Counted from the stretch's first letter, positions 38,337 through 53,536 are shown. The stretch is DNA of 64,000 nt from Hormiphora californensis (GCA_020137815.1 CM035359.1:207501-271500); one strand, 5' to 3'. The notes: a model not told the origin generated them from the sequence alone. Program-made: numbers and translations.

Positions 38337-40091
38337 GAGAGAGAGAGAGAGTGAGTGCGAGAGTGTTAGAGGGAGAGAGAGACAGAGACAGAGAGAAAGA
38401 TAGATCAGCTACAGACGATCCAATAATGTTGATTAAAAGAACACGCAATGTCTTGAATTGCTTGACTTCTACTTCGACGTGGCCTCAATGCTTGGTGTAT
38501 TGAACACTCATGGTCCAGTATGGTGTATCATGCCATGCACCTACCCATACACTGTATGGGTAGGTGCATAGTACATACCCATACAGTGCTGTTTCTACAA
38601 ATATTGCTACCAAGATCAGATCCCAAGTACACCAGATATAACTAGCTGTATAATAGCTCTGGTTGGAATGCTACAACCCTCACGTGTAACTAGTAGTGTA
38701 ATAGGTAACCTGCAGTACAGTTGTCATGAGGCAAAGCAGTAGAACTACTATACTATAACTGTATATGGGAGCCTCTACAGGTCATCAAAGTTATATGGCA
38801 ATTAAGCCAAAATTGGTCATGGAAGTTATAGGTAGCACTGCATGGCAGACATAGATAGTCTAAAAACTTTCTTTTTTTTTTTTTTTTTTTTTTCCTTCCT
38901 CTATGCGGCATATTCCCCTTTCTTGGTAATAGACCATCTCTGTTGGTGTTACACTAGAAAGTAACAGCTCTCAACGCTGACCCTTGTTTGGCCCCAGTTT
39001 TTCTCAAACCGGCACTGTCTGACTCACTTAATCACTAGTGTATGTTAACAATCTCGATAACATGCAGAGCAGTTTTGTCAAACAAAGTTAATGTCATGGT
39101 TTCGGGCACGGTCGCTAACTGCGCCGTAGGGCACATGTGATAGGGTTCTGACAGACTGACGAACTGGAGGGGTAGCAAACAGGGAAAGGTTCCCCGCCTA
39201 GCCGAGATCCTCTGGAGCGAGGTCTTGGTTACAGGTGGGAAGGGTGAATGGTAGGGGGTTGGGAATGGAACTAAGGGAAGGGAAGAGATTGTGCTAGTTC
39301 CCGGTTGTTAGACATTTATAAACAATCTTATGTCTATATTGTCCTACAACCCGGAACTGATGCAGGGATAAAACAGGGGCGAAATGATATTGAGTGATAC
39401 TGATCGTGAGGGCAAAGGTTAATACTATGGCGTGGGGTGAGTGCGTGATGCCGCTAGGTCCAAATTTTACATGAGATACTGTTCTAGTGAATGGGTAGGA
39501 AGATTCAGATTCGCCCAATCACTAGCCAGCCAATCGATAGCCAGTCGCCCATTGCCCAACCAGGTGATAATGTGGTATGTGGAAAAAGAGAGTGGGGCTA
39601 CTGATTAGATCAGAAAGACGAGATAAAGGAGCGGGAGAGAGGCGAGAGACAGAGGAAGGGATAGACACAGGAAGACGGGACAGGGTAGGGGGATGAAATA
39701 AGCTACACCAGACCCGCTAATAGGGACCCTATCAAAAGAAGGATAAGGGAGATCTCCCGGGGAACTACATAGAGAAAGAAGGGGAAGAGAAGAGAAACGT
39801 GAGACCAGGAAGGGCAATTAACACCGAAAATGGTTCCGAACCAGATAGAGATGAAATACAAGACTAATAGGATCCCAGAGAGAGAGAGAGAGAGAGAGAA
39901 GGAGCAGGGAGGAGCGAGAAATGAAAGAGAGAAGGAGAGAGGGGGAAGGAGAGAAAAAGGAAGAAGGAGAAGAGAAAGGAATTAGGGTGCACTGAAAAAT
40001 GGGGAGGTGACTTGTGCAATTTGGAAGAGCATTACCGAGATTCAGATACCTGAAGAATGATAGTTGTGGTAGTGTGAGCGAGTGAACTCAC
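35760..40091. other. Intergenic: channel 5' flank, microsatellites, no convincing gene
   Basis: Upstream flank of the channel gene. It includes GA/CT tracts at about 36600-36690, 36770-36880 and 38278-38350, a T-run at 38873-38895 and a palindrome of CACCTACCCATACA type near 38540-38590. Short open frames here follow repeats and lack splice or similarity support. Two possible microexons lie just beyond it (40092-40113 and 40470-40492). Confidence 0.5.
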
Positions 40092-41656
40092 CGCTCCTTA
40101 TCGGGAGCATGCCCTGCAAATGAACTCCCTAGCAATAAGGGGGGTTAAGATTTGTGATTATTATCGGTTTTCAATTCTTACCCTTGGTCGACCTGATTGA
40201 AATGGTATGGCTGACTTGTGAACCCTGTACAGGACCTTGACGAGTGGGAGAAGACAAACAACCCCATCCAACCCCAGCCATCCCGAAACTAGCCCCTCGA
40301 TGCCAAAAAACCAGGAACCCCCACTCAATTCTCCCTTATGAGGGAGAACAGAAAACAGCCCTGACCCCGGGTAAGAACGACCCTATACTAGGGGAACAGA
40401 GCCCCTGAACCACCCCCTCTCATCCCACAGAAAACTCTGCCAGGTCCTGGAGTGAGTGCATGGCCTTACCCTTTCCTCAGCAGGAACGTGCTCTGAAACA
40501 TGTTACCTAACAACTAGCAGTAATAAGTAATAACGGGGACAAGAGTAAAAACTAAAAACAACTAGACTGTTACACCAAAACCAAATCAAGCTAAGCTCCA
40601 GTCCCCGGCCTGGACTAGTAATGATGACCGAAAAATGACTAAAGACACCTACAACTAAAAGAAAGGACAAAACAAATAGAATAAGAAGAAAGGTGACCTT
40701 GCTATAACAAACTAAAAAAACACCATGACATGTCCAAATCGAAAACAGCACTACTATAACACCCCCTAGCCTACACTAGAAAAGAATAAGGAACAACACA
40801 ATAACATGAATGGTCTTATCTGATTGGAGAATGTAGATCGGTGGTCGGTAGCTGGTCGTTTCTTTGCTGTATCTTCACAGTAGCAGGGGATGGCGGGAGA
40901 ACGAGGTAGACCTAGTCTAAAAACTTCTCTTGTATTCCCTTGTATTGGCTGAGACAAGACAAGGTGCGAGTTTTAAAAGGAACCAAAGATTTAAATAATA
41001 TGTGAGTCCAACGGACTGTGAGGACTGAGTAGGGTTTGAGTGCCGAAGGGCCCTAATTCATACACACAGATCGAGGCATTATATCCACCAACTACCCTGT
41101 GCTGCAGTAGTAGCAGGCCCCCGCCTACCTACACACAAAGGTGTGAGATCAGATTACACTAATTGGAGCGGGATCATGACATCCCTGATCTACACATAAC
41201 AACGTTGCTAGGGACATGGAGTTTCGTTGCTAAGGACATGGAACCACAAAACACACATCAAAGAATGGACAGGATGTTACGTCAGAACGCGCCCCAAGGG
41301 TCAAGCACACACGGAGAGGAAAAGCGAATTTTATGTGCAATGCACATGGCAAGGGGAAGGGCGCTAAGAAAGTGTGTAATTTCACTTTCCTGCAGTACCC
41401 ATTTTCACACATGACTGCGACAAGAGAGAGAGAGGGAGTGAGGGGTGACGGAACTAGAATCAGGCCTGAATCAAAGCAACATTCCCCGCGCTGACATACA
41501 AAACCAGCTGCATTTAATAGGCACTCTGAGTTAAAGTGTCTGAGTTAAAGTGTCTGAGTTAAAGCGGCTGTGTAACACTGAGATCACCTGGTGGGATATA
41601 AAATAGAGAAACACACTGACTGGGGCCAGCTGCAGGAGTGAGACGAAGAAGGTAGA
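40092..41656. other. Intergenic or intronic; two candidate minus-strand microexons
   Basis: 40092-40113 (22 nt) and 40470-40492 (23 nt) are each bounded on the minus strand by strong-looking splice signals (TTTGCAG..GTGAGT and GTTTCAG..GTAAGG). I could not place them in phase with the neighbouring gene. No other coding signal was recognised. Confidence 0.3.
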
Positions 41657-42862
41657 TCACGCCGCATAGTAACACCTGGATCGGATGTCACATAAATGTG
41701 TGCAGTGCCCAACTTTATGTGGAGGCCCTTGGCCAACATGTATGTTATAGCTCCCCCTATTACGGGGGTCAATCATGTGGCTGCAGAGTTTAACATCTGT
41801 CAAACCGTGGACACAGACATGGCGTGTAATACAGGGAGTGACACTGACAAATGTTAGCGCGGGCCGACATCTCAAAAAAAGTAGAAAAAAAGGTACTAAT
41901 CCAAATGTTACACTTTACAGCCTACCAACCAATTATTTACCAACCTGGAATCCCATTGCCCAACTCCCCAACTCCCATAGAATTCCCTCATAAAATTGCC
42001 CTTAATCCCACAGAAACAACTGACCTGGAAACTGAGCCACTCTCATAGCCCTAAATCCCACAGAAACAACTGACCTGGAAACTGAGCCACTCTCATAGCC
42101 CTAAATCCCACAAAAACAACTGACCTGGAAACTGAGCCGCTCTCATAGCCGTTGTCACTGGTAACCATGCGTTCTCGTTCCCCTGGTACTAACGGCCGGA
42201 TTGTTGCTGTTCTCATTCCTTTTCTTCCCTGCAAGAAAACATAGCTGTAGCTATCAGAAGAATAGAAAGAATATATGCTATTCATCAGAAGAATAGCAGA
42301 ATTATAGCTCAGAATTACACATACTGTCGACCTCTGTCACCACGCCCCGTTATAGACCATGACAGAGAAGGGTTGGTAATGAAGTTACCCCTCGCTTGCC
42401 GGCGCGCAAGTGTGAGGTGCGCTGCGTGCAGCGTGCGAGTGTGAGGCGCCTGAGTGTGAGGTGTCTTCTTGGCATGTACAGGGGATAGCGCGACGTGCCC
42501 AAGGTGTTTTGATACTACAGAGAAGGGTTGTTAGAACAAAACAAGAACCACCAAAACGGACAGTTATCTATAACGATGCCTCATGACCGCTCTCCCTGCT
42601 CCGCATACAGGAGCGAGAAAGGGCCGTCAGTGTGATGATTGACAGTTGATTGGTTAATTGGTTAATTGGTTAATTAGTTAATTGGTTAATTTGTTAATTG
42701 GTTAATTTGTTAATTGGTTACCTGGGAGAGGTAGCTGGTGAGGTCAACTCGGATGTTGGTGTGGCTGAATATTGGTAGGACAGCATCTCTCTGTTGGGAT
42801 TTATCTCTCTCTGTCTGTGGCGTCTTGCGTGGATTTGTTACCTTTTTGTATACATGCTTAGC
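41657..42862 (-). CDS. 3' end of an unrecognised multi-exon gene
   Basis: Three minus-strand exons join in phase: 42722-42862 (47 codons, phase 0), 42125-42228 and 41657-41780, ending in TGA. The first two are well supported by clean splice signals and a stop-free frame of ordinary composition (e.g. AVLPIFSHTNIRVDLTSYLS and MVTSDNGYESGSVS). The third is weaker because two frames are open. Upstream exons were not found, so the start lies elsewhere. I recognise no family. The donor of the middle exon is repeated three times in a 50-bp tandem repeat, and a TTAATTGG array abuts the donor of the first, as in the neighbouring channel gene. Confidence 0.45.
42001..42150. repeat. Three 50-bp repeats carrying a splice donor
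   Basis: The period is 50 bases (TGACCTGGAAAC at 42021, 42071 and 42121). On the minus strand each unit reads GGCTCAGTTTCCAG followed by GTCAGT, the junction used by the exon at 42125-42228. Confidence 0.9.
42645..42722. repeat. TTAATTGG short tandem array next to a splice donor
   Basis: Units of 8-10 bases (TTAATTGGT and TTAATTTGT) directly abut the donor of the exon at 42722-42862 on its intron side. Confidence 0.85.
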
Positions 42863-42904
42863 CTACATTAAAATATTATGAGGGCTGTTGTTTTACAAAG
42901 TTAG

Positions 42905-42927
42905 AGAGAGAGAGAGAGAGAGAGAGG

Positions 42928-42966
<39 letters not shown>

Positions 42967-43021
42967 CGAAGAGAGAGAGAGAGAGAAGAAGAGAGAGAGA
43001 GAGAGAGAGAGAGACGAGAGA

Positions 43022-43079
<58 letters not shown>

Positions 43080-43140
43080 AGGGAGACGAGAAGTGGAGAG
43101 TGAGAGAGAGAGAGAGAGTGTGAGAGAGGGAGAGAGAGAG
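42905..43140. repeat. (GA)n microsatellite
   Basis: GA-rich tract with GAA, GAC and GGGA interruptions. Confidence 0.95.
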
Positions 43141-43932
43141 GTTATACCAGAATAAAAGAGAAGATAGAGAGAATGACATGTGGGGGGAGACTAGTACAGA
43201 ATTATGTGTTTCCACGATATGTGGATTTATCATCTGTGTGTGGTTTGTGGTGTGAGAGAGAGGTTATACAACCATAATAAAATGCAAGATAAGTACTCGG
43301 AGAATGACAATGTGGGGGGAGACTAGTACACTCAATGTTATGTGTATTTATACAGCACAATTTGTGGGAAATTATTATCATACTCTCGAGTTGTGTTTCA
43401 AGTCTAACTAGTTCAGTAACATGTTACTAACATATGTACAGACACTGCTAACATGTTACTGCTAACATGTTACTAACATGTGTTACTAACATGTTACTAA
43501 CATATGTTACTAACATGTTACTAACATATGTACAGACACTGCTAGTTGTTGAGTTACTCAACAACTGTTAGTTATCCGGCACTGTCCGCCTTGGTTACGA
43601 AGTCACCTCTCCGCCTTGGTTACGAAGTCACCCCTATTATTATTGCATGTACATAGTATAATAGTGCGCAGGGGTAATTTCATTGCCACAACTATCCGCC
43701 CGTCTAATGACGAATTTGTTTAACTAATATTGTATCAACCTAATTCCAATCTTTATATGTAAATTCAATTAACAAAGTAATACAAGATTTAATAATCGTT
43801 GTATTACTTTGTAATCAGCTCCAGAATCTTGATCCTGTCGAGCGCTTTACCAGAAATCCCTTTATAAGCAAAGATAAATTCAATTAACTAAATCACTGTA
43901 TTCCCACTTTAGACGTGGTCCACATTTGAAGG
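43141..43932. other. Flank upstream of the fifth Lys/Arg-rich gene
   Basis: This contains TAACATGTTAC repeats (43425-43540), a copy of the GGTTACGAAGTCACC palindrome family (43606-43695) and an inverted TTGTATTACTTTG pair near 43765-43815. The conserved upstream blocks of the four-gene cluster are absent. Confidence 0.6.
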
Positions 43933-44253
43933 ATGAAGGTTTTCCTCTTCCTTCTCGTGGCCATGATGGTCCTATGTATGGTCTTCGCCGAGGAGGAAGC
44001 TGAGGAGAGGAAGGGTCGCAAGGCCAGGGCCGCCAGGAGGGCCAGGAGGGCCAGGGCCAAAAGGGGCAAAAGGGGCAAAAAGGGCAGGAAGCCCAAGGGC
44101 AAGAAAAAGAAGAGGAAGAGGAGGGGAAGGAAGAGGAGGGGTAGGAAGAGGAGGGGTAGGAAGAGGAAGCCTAAGAGGAAGCCTAAGAGGAAGCCCAAGA
44201 GGAAGCCCAAGAGGAAGCCCAAAAGGAGGAGGAAGCCTAGGAAGGGTCAATAA
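43933..44253 (+). CDS. Secreted Lys/Arg-rich protein E (106 aa), divergent family member
   Basis: The signal peptide differs from A-D at one residue (VLCMVFAEEE instead of VLCAVFAEEE), but the mature chain is different: short RKARAARRARRARA and GKKGRKPKGKKKK parts, then GRKRR repeats and about six KPKR repeats, ending in RKPRKGQ. It is intronless. It lies outside the channel gene, 18 kb from the cluster, with unrelated flanks. The stop codon is embedded in CAATAAATG, so an AATAAA motif overlaps the stop. Function is unknown. The contrast between a conserved leader and a rewritten mature region suggests fast evolution of the secreted part. Confidence 0.8.
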   Translation: MKVFLFLLVAMMVLCMVFAEEEAEERKGRKARAARRARRARAKRGKRGKKGRKPKGKKKKRKRRGRKRRGRKRRGRKRKPKRKPKRKPKRKPKRKPKRRRKPRKGQ

Positions 44254-45542
44254 ATGATCAATTATTCAAAAATACATTTAAAAAGTTATTACTTCGATGA
44301 AAAACTAATTCTAGATGTTTATTTTTATTGTCCCAAAAACTCAAAAAAAGGAGCTCAGCCATTTCTTGGCCAAATTGCTCAAATCTTTTGCTCGTTGGAA
44401 AGAGGGTATCGAGCTCTTTCTATACTAGCAAATTGGTGAAGAAATGGCGGAGCTATGACGCAAAACGCCTTACAACACGTATTTTGCACGGTGCAAAAAT
44501 GGCAGAGTTATGGTGCTAATTGTATGTACCATAACTCCGCCATTTTTGCACAGATTTTCATTTTCTTGAGCTGTGAGGAAAGAGCTCGATGCCCTCTTAA
44601 AATGAAGCAGTTTGGCCAGGAATAAATGGCTGATTTACGGTCAAAAACGTTTGGTGCTAAATATTGTGAATTTACCGGGGGTAGAACGCAGTCCTGAAAA
44701 TGTAGACCAACGCCCCCCCCCCCCCCCCCCCCCAGACCAACACAGAAAATGTAGACCAACGGCCCCCCCCCCCCCCAGACCAACACAGAAAAGTGTCTGA
44801 TTTCACAACAGCTGCAGCTTGGGTTTGAACCCCCCCCCCCCCCCACGGCCCCACCCCCCCCTTTTGAACACACAGCTCAATTGCTAAAAGGTTGGGTGGG
44901 GCCGTGGGTTGAAATGCAACCTGTTCGCATGCTGACAATCTAACATGTAACAGAAGCCGGGCGCTGTTGGTCATGGTCTCGAGCAATGATCTGTGGAGTA
45001 AACTGAAAGCAACAGTAAAATGTAGTGTGTAGGCCGGTGTGCTATTTTTCCAATTCCTAATTTAATTCAAAATTTCACTTGGTATCGAGTTAAATGAGCT
45101 CCTACGATCATTCTAAAACATTTTATCACAAAGTTTTGGCTCTACCATGGCCCAATTACGTTGGCACGAGCTATGCCCATATATGGGCATATTCATTTCA
45201 AAAAGTCTGTTTTAGGGCGTTATTTCGAACAAAACACACATATTAGGCTGTCCAGTATTGATTGTCGTTGGCCTTTTATGAGACAATGGTTTGAGATAGA
45301 GCAAAATGGACTTCACCACCGTTTTTCTCACGCGATTTTGGATCGGAATAAGATGTTCGGTATCGGTATGTGGTTGTTCTTGGTTCCCCTCAGGCTATTT
45401 TCTCTACCCCACTCTTGTTGCCGCTGCATATGAAAAATCGCGATTTTTGAGTTTTAGCACCATAACTGCTGTACTTCTTAAAAATGGTACCTGAGTGATG
45501 TTTTGTTGCATCAAGCTTGTTCATTGGACAAGTATCTATTAT
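44254..45542. other. Intergenic: C-runs and a dispersed repeat copy
   Basis: No gene recognised. 44700-44860 holds long C-runs with CAGACCAACACAGAAAA units. 45243-45425 is a copy of the ~185-bp dispersed repeat also seen at 23.8 and 48.3 kb. Inverted GCCATTTCTTGGCCAA-like pieces near 44360-44630 suggest another decayed fold-back element. Confidence 0.5.
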
Positions 45543-45546
45543 TTAA

Positions 45547-47801
45547 CCCTTTGACGGCGACAGAGCATATATGCTACAGTCTATTCTAGGCGGCCTGGAA
45601 GTCCTTATGTTTTATCTAGGTGCCCCATATTTTGTCACAAGCTAGTTTTAGGGATTATGAACCTAAAACCACGTCCAGATCAGCTCAGAAAATCAAGAAA
45701 AACTTTTTATAGCCCTTTTAAGGAGGCTAATTTCGGCCTTTTTTTAAAAACATTTCTCATTTTTTTGTTTTTTGGGGGCACAACTAATCCTTTGAAGGAA
45801 TAAAAGTGCTCGACATAACCGACCGAATGCAAAAAGCCGCATCAAAAAATATTGAAAATTGAATGAGTTATTAACATTTAAGGCGCCGTATCATATATGA
45901 TACTATCGCCCGTAAGGGAATTCTAGTAACAAATCTAAATTGTACAAGTTTGTGGGTGCTATGGCATAAATTTATGCTTTCATGTGGTATGTAGCTACAA
46001 GTTCTACAATCGTGAACGGTTTTTACCAGGAAAAGAACCCAAATCAGAGATTTGTATCATATATGATACTATCGTCCTAAGGGTAAATTCTCCTAAAACA
46101 TACATAATTCGGGCTAGAAAAGGAGCTAAGAGACAAATGGGGGCACTAAAATGTGTAGAATCATCGCATTAGTGGGGGTAGAGCACATATTTAGGTCGCT
46201 ATCTGGATCCCTAATTGAGATAATTGGATAATTAGCTAGTTATCTGTCCCGTGCGTGCTAATTATTCATGAAACTTTGCTCTGGGAAGGAGTTATGAGAC
46301 AAATGGGGGCACTAAAATGTGTAGAATTATCAAATTAGTGGGGGTAGAGCACATATTTAGGTCGCTATCTGGATCCATAATTGAGATAATTTGATAATTA
46401 GCTAATTAGTTGCCCTGGAGCGCTAATAAATGAGACTAGGCGGAGTATACAAGACAAGTGAGGGCACTAAAATGTGTAAAATCATCGCCTTTTTGGGGGT
46501 AGAGCACATAGCTGAGTTTCTATTCCCACTCCTAATTGAGATAATTGGATAATTAGCTAATTGACGGTTGCACACCGTCCGCTTTTCACCAAATCCCGTG
46601 GTTTCTAGGTAATCCTGAGCTCTTTTGCTCAATCTAAGGATCTTCTGACAACCCTAACCCCATTTGTATCACCTTTGACTCGTTTTACACAATAGTATAG
46701 CACTCGATACAACCCTAGACACTGCCTTCAGCTCTTTAGAACCCTCTTGCTCCATCCTAAACCTCTCATACATCCAAGATCCAACTACAATCCTATATAA
46801 TTTTTATATCCTATTGCTCCTACAACACGTTCAACCTCTAATGTACTACAGTTTCCCATATTTATTGTTTGGACACACGGTTATAGGGGTTTAGGGATAT
46901 TAGGGGATGTCAGAAGATCCTTAGATTGAGCAAAAGAGCTCAGGATTACCTAGAAACCACGGGATTTGGTGAAAAGTGGACGGTGTGCAACCGTCAATTA
47001 GCTAATTATCCAATTATCTCATTTAGGAGTTGGAATAGAAACTCGGCTATGTGCTCTACCTCCACTAAGGCGATGATTTTACAATTTTAGTGCCCCTACT
47101 TGTCTTGGATACTCCGCAAAGTCTCATTTAATAGCGCTCCAGGGTAACTAATTAGCTAATTATCCAATTATCTCAATTATGGATCCAGATAGCGACCTAA
47201 ATATGTGCTCTACCCCCACTAATGTAATGATTCTACACATTTTAGTGCCCCCATTTGTCTCATAACTCCTTCCCAGAGCAAAGTTTCATGAATAATTAGC
47301 ACGCACGGGACAGATAACTAGCTAATTATCCAATTATCTCAATTAGGGATCCAGATAGCGACCTAAATATGTGCTCTACCCCCACTAATGCGATGATTCT
47401 ACACATTTTAGTGCCCCCATTTGTCTCTTAGCTCCTTTTCTAGCCCGAATTATGTATGTTTTAGGAGAATTTACCCTTAGGACGATAGTATCATATATGA
47501 TACAAATTTCTCTAATTTGGGTTCTTTTCCTGGTAAAAACCGTTCACGATTGTAGAACTTGTAGCTACATACCTCATGAAAGCATGAATTTATGCCATAA
47601 CACCCACAAACTTGTACAATTTAGATTTGTTACTAGAATTCCCTTACGGGCGATAGTATCATATATGCTACAGTGGGCCCAGCAAAAACTACATGTCGGA
47701 ATTACAAATTTCCTTTTCGAGGCGTTTTGTGTTGATAACATCTACTTATAAACGAAAAATTAGACAATTCTATCGAGCCAATCCTTCTCGCCGTCAAAGG
47801 G
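45547..47801. mobile_element. piggyBac-like fold-back element, 2.25 kb
   Basis: TTAA flanks both ends (45543-45546 and 47802-47805). The ends are CCCTTTGACGGCGA and TCGCCGTCAAAGGG. Inside, two inverted arms of roughly 770 bases (about 45888-46660 and 46895-47670) mirror each other, and each contains three tandem ~165-bp sub-blocks with GTGGGGGTAGAGCACATA. There is no transposase frame. CCCTTT ends plus TTAA fit piggyBac. The transcript would fold into a very long hairpin. Confidence 0.85.
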
Positions 47802-47805
47802 TTAA

Positions 47806-49240
47806 GATGTAATAAAATATCCTATCTTTATTTGGTCACTGAGAAATGGGCCTCCAAAAAGTTTTGGTAAAAATTAGAAACTTTCACTTCCGGGTCTCAT
47901 CAGGATTGGCTTATAATAAAAAAACTCTGCAGTAAAAGATAGTTCTAAGTAAGTTCTAAGACTTAGTGAAGCCAATTATGTGATTGGTTGACTTTTCAAG
48001 TGACTAATTGACGTTTTCGAAAACGGGCCAGTTTTTGTGTGTACTTTTTCGCTGTTTCATGTTACATTTACTGTTGTAGAGGTTATAAGTGAACACGTAG
48101 AGACCCAAATCACCTATATATCTCATCCTTAGACGATTGTCTATCGATTGAGCACTACGGGAGCTGAAGAAACCGTATCAATTTTCCTCCAGCAGCGTTT
48201 AAAAAACATAGGTAACCCCGTGCAGCAGCAAAAAGAGTGGCGTACAGGAAATATCCTGGTGGGAACCGAGAACAACCATATACCAATATCAGGCAGCATA
48301 TTCCGATCTAAAATCGCGTGAGAAAAACGGTGGTGAAGTCCATTTTGTTCTATATCAAACCATTTTTCTATAAAAGCCCAACGACAATCAATACTGGACA
48401 GCCTAATATAAATCGTCTCGTGACAACTTATACAACTGTTACTTTCAGTTTGAGCCTTCAGATATCCACTTTATGAACAAAAATAAAAATTTTTCTCCCT
48501 TTTTTTCTTGCTAATTTTACCAACTTGCAGAATCGAGGGGACGAATTTTAATTTTTTTTAGTTTTTTCTTGGTGGAAAGCAAATTTCGGTTGTAATCGAC
48601 TAATTTTGGCCTGCGGAACACGATCCCGTTCATGAAAAAGCTCTCAAAATTGAAGAACATGTCCAAAATGAACATTTTTTGTCAAAAATGAACATTTTTT
48701 GCCAAAAATGAACATTTTTAGGTCAAAAATGAACTTTAGCATCATTTAATGATGCATATCAATTCCTGTCAGTTTCGAGGTGCTGAACACGATCCTGAAC
48801 ATAAAAAGTTGATATCAAGAACATGTCAAAAACTGGTGAAAACCACACATATTTCCCTGTTTTTACCATTTTTCGGTTAAAAACTACACTTTTTAAATCG
48901 TGATGCCAACGTACCTGACAAACACTATCTCGATTCTGTTTTGCTGATGTGATAGAGAATTGTCCATAGTTTCACATTAGCTAGATACTGAATGGCCTAG
49001 TCGAAAAAAATTTGAAATAGCACACCCTAGTGTAGGGCCGAGGGCGTATAGCTGCCCTAAACTATGGCCCAAGCTAAATGCATTTAATGGTAGGTACGAT
49101 TGCAGACACAATTTCAATACTGATACTACCATATCATCATTTTGTAGAAGAACTATAAGCTGAAAGACCTATAGTAGCTACTATAATACTAAGATAGCTG
49201 ATAGTAAACACTTGCACTTGAAAAGTGATGATCTAGCACT
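47806..49240. other. Intergenic: dispersed repeat and AATGAACATTTTT repeats
   Basis: 48215-48415 is the inverted counterpart of the 45.3-kb dispersed repeat, so the two flank the fold-back element. A 16-bp repeat AAAAATGAACATTTTT occurs three to four times at 48665-48735. No gene recognised. Confidence 0.55.
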
Positions 49241-50450
49241 ATAGCGACCTAGACTACATCATATAACAGGGGATAGAAGGGGGAATGACCTGGCTAGGCC
49301 TATAGCGGCCTAGACTACATCATATAACATTAAGGGATAGAAGGGGGAATGACCTGGCTAGCACTATAGCGGCCAATACTATACATCATATAACAAGGGA
49401 TAGAAGGGGGAATTACCTAGCTAGCACTATAGCGGCCAAGACTACATCATATTATTCAAGAAAACACGTTGACTTTTGGGGCTGTGGCATTGCCACCACA
49501 TATAACAAGGGATAGAAGGGGGAATTACCTAGCTAGCACTATAGCGGCCAAGACTACATCATATTATTCAAGAAAACACGTTGACTTTTGGGGCTGTGGC
49601 ATTGCCACCACATATAACAAGGGATAGAAGGGGGAATGACCTAGCTAGCACTATAGCGGCCAAGACTACATCATATGAGGGAAATCATACGACTCTTACT
49701 GCAGTTAGCGACAATCGAGAAAACAGACAGCATAACTCTTTTAAGCGACAGTGCTGTATAATTTCTCAAAACTCTTATTATTAGTGAGCAACAGGGAAAA
49801 GAATTGGGGAGAGAAAGTGAGAGACAGGGTGCCCCCTTGAGAGAGATTATCTCGCGCGGCGCATTGGCACGTGCGGTTTGGGCGCTGGCAGGCTTTTACA
49901 TGTTGCAAGATGTAAAAGCCTGCCAGCGCCCAAACCGCACGTGCCAGAGCGCCGCGCGTTACTATCTTGCTCTCTCTCACTCACTAGCTGCATTCTGATT
50001 GGCTGTTATCGATCACATGTACGCAGTCACAGGCTATCCCTGTGCACTAGGACTTATCACGTGACCTTTCACGTGACCAGATGCTGTGATCCCCGGTCAG
50101 TTAAGAGTTTTAAGAGTTTATACGTCGCTAAGTAGCGGCGCTTACCACACAAGAGAATGAAATCACCATTCTCTTACTCTTAATATCTCTTACACGAAAA
50201 TAAGAGTTATTTTGGAAATCAGTCAGCACCTGTCGCTTACTCCAGTAAGCGATTGCGAAATCAATCAGCACCTGCTAACTTCAGTAAGAGTCGTATGATA
50301 TCCCTCTATTATTCAAGAAAACACGTTGACTTTTGGGGCTGTGGCATTGCCACCACATATAACAAGGGATAGAAGGGGGAATGACCTAGCTAGCACTATA
50401 GCGGCCAAGACTATACATCATATAACAGGGGGGATATAAGGGGGAATGAC
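49240..50450. repeat. ~120-bp tandem satellite (GGGATAGAAGGGGGAATGAC) interrupted by a MITE
   Basis: Units contain GGGATAGAAGGGGGAAT, CACTATAGCGGCCAAGACTA and, in some, ACACGTTGACTTTTGGGGC. About six to seven units, split by the element at 49677-50306. Confidence 0.85.
49677..50306. mobile_element. TAT-flanked inverted-repeat element, 630 bp, in the satellite
   Basis: Inverted ends GAGGGAAATCATACGACTCT and its near-complement, with TAT on both sides (49674-49676 and 50307-50309). Uninterrupted satellite units at 49450 and 49560 give the empty site CATCATATTATTCAAG. At its centre (49850-49960) is a perfect ~50-base palindrome containing GGCACGTGCGGTTTGGGCGC. The superfamily is uncertain; a 3-bp target fits PIF/Harbinger. 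Confidence 0.75.
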
Positions 50451-53327
<2,877 letters not shown>

Positions 53328-53345
53328 CCAGATTAACTGATCACA

Positions 53346-53480
53346 GAGAAAAGAATCCGAAATCTTTCTTAGTTTCGTTCTAGCGAGCCGGAAAATATAG
53401 AAAAGATAATATTGTATTATTTTTTCTATATTTTCCGGCTCGCTAGAACGAAACTAAGAAAGATTTCGGATTCTTTTCTC
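53346..53480. mobile_element. Perfect inverted-repeat element upstream of the second lectin gene
   Basis: Arms of about 59 bases, beginning GAGAAAAGAATCCGAAATCT, are perfectly complementary around a ~17-base AT-rich loop. An 18-base direct repeat, CCAGATTAACTGATCACA, lies at 53328-53345 and 53508-53525, the second copy abutting the lectin promoter. The perfect arms suggest a recent event. Confidence 0.7.
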
Positions 53481-53536
53481 GTTAGGTAGCTCAAGGATAT
53501 ATGGTAACCAGATTAACTGATCACATGATACTAGAA

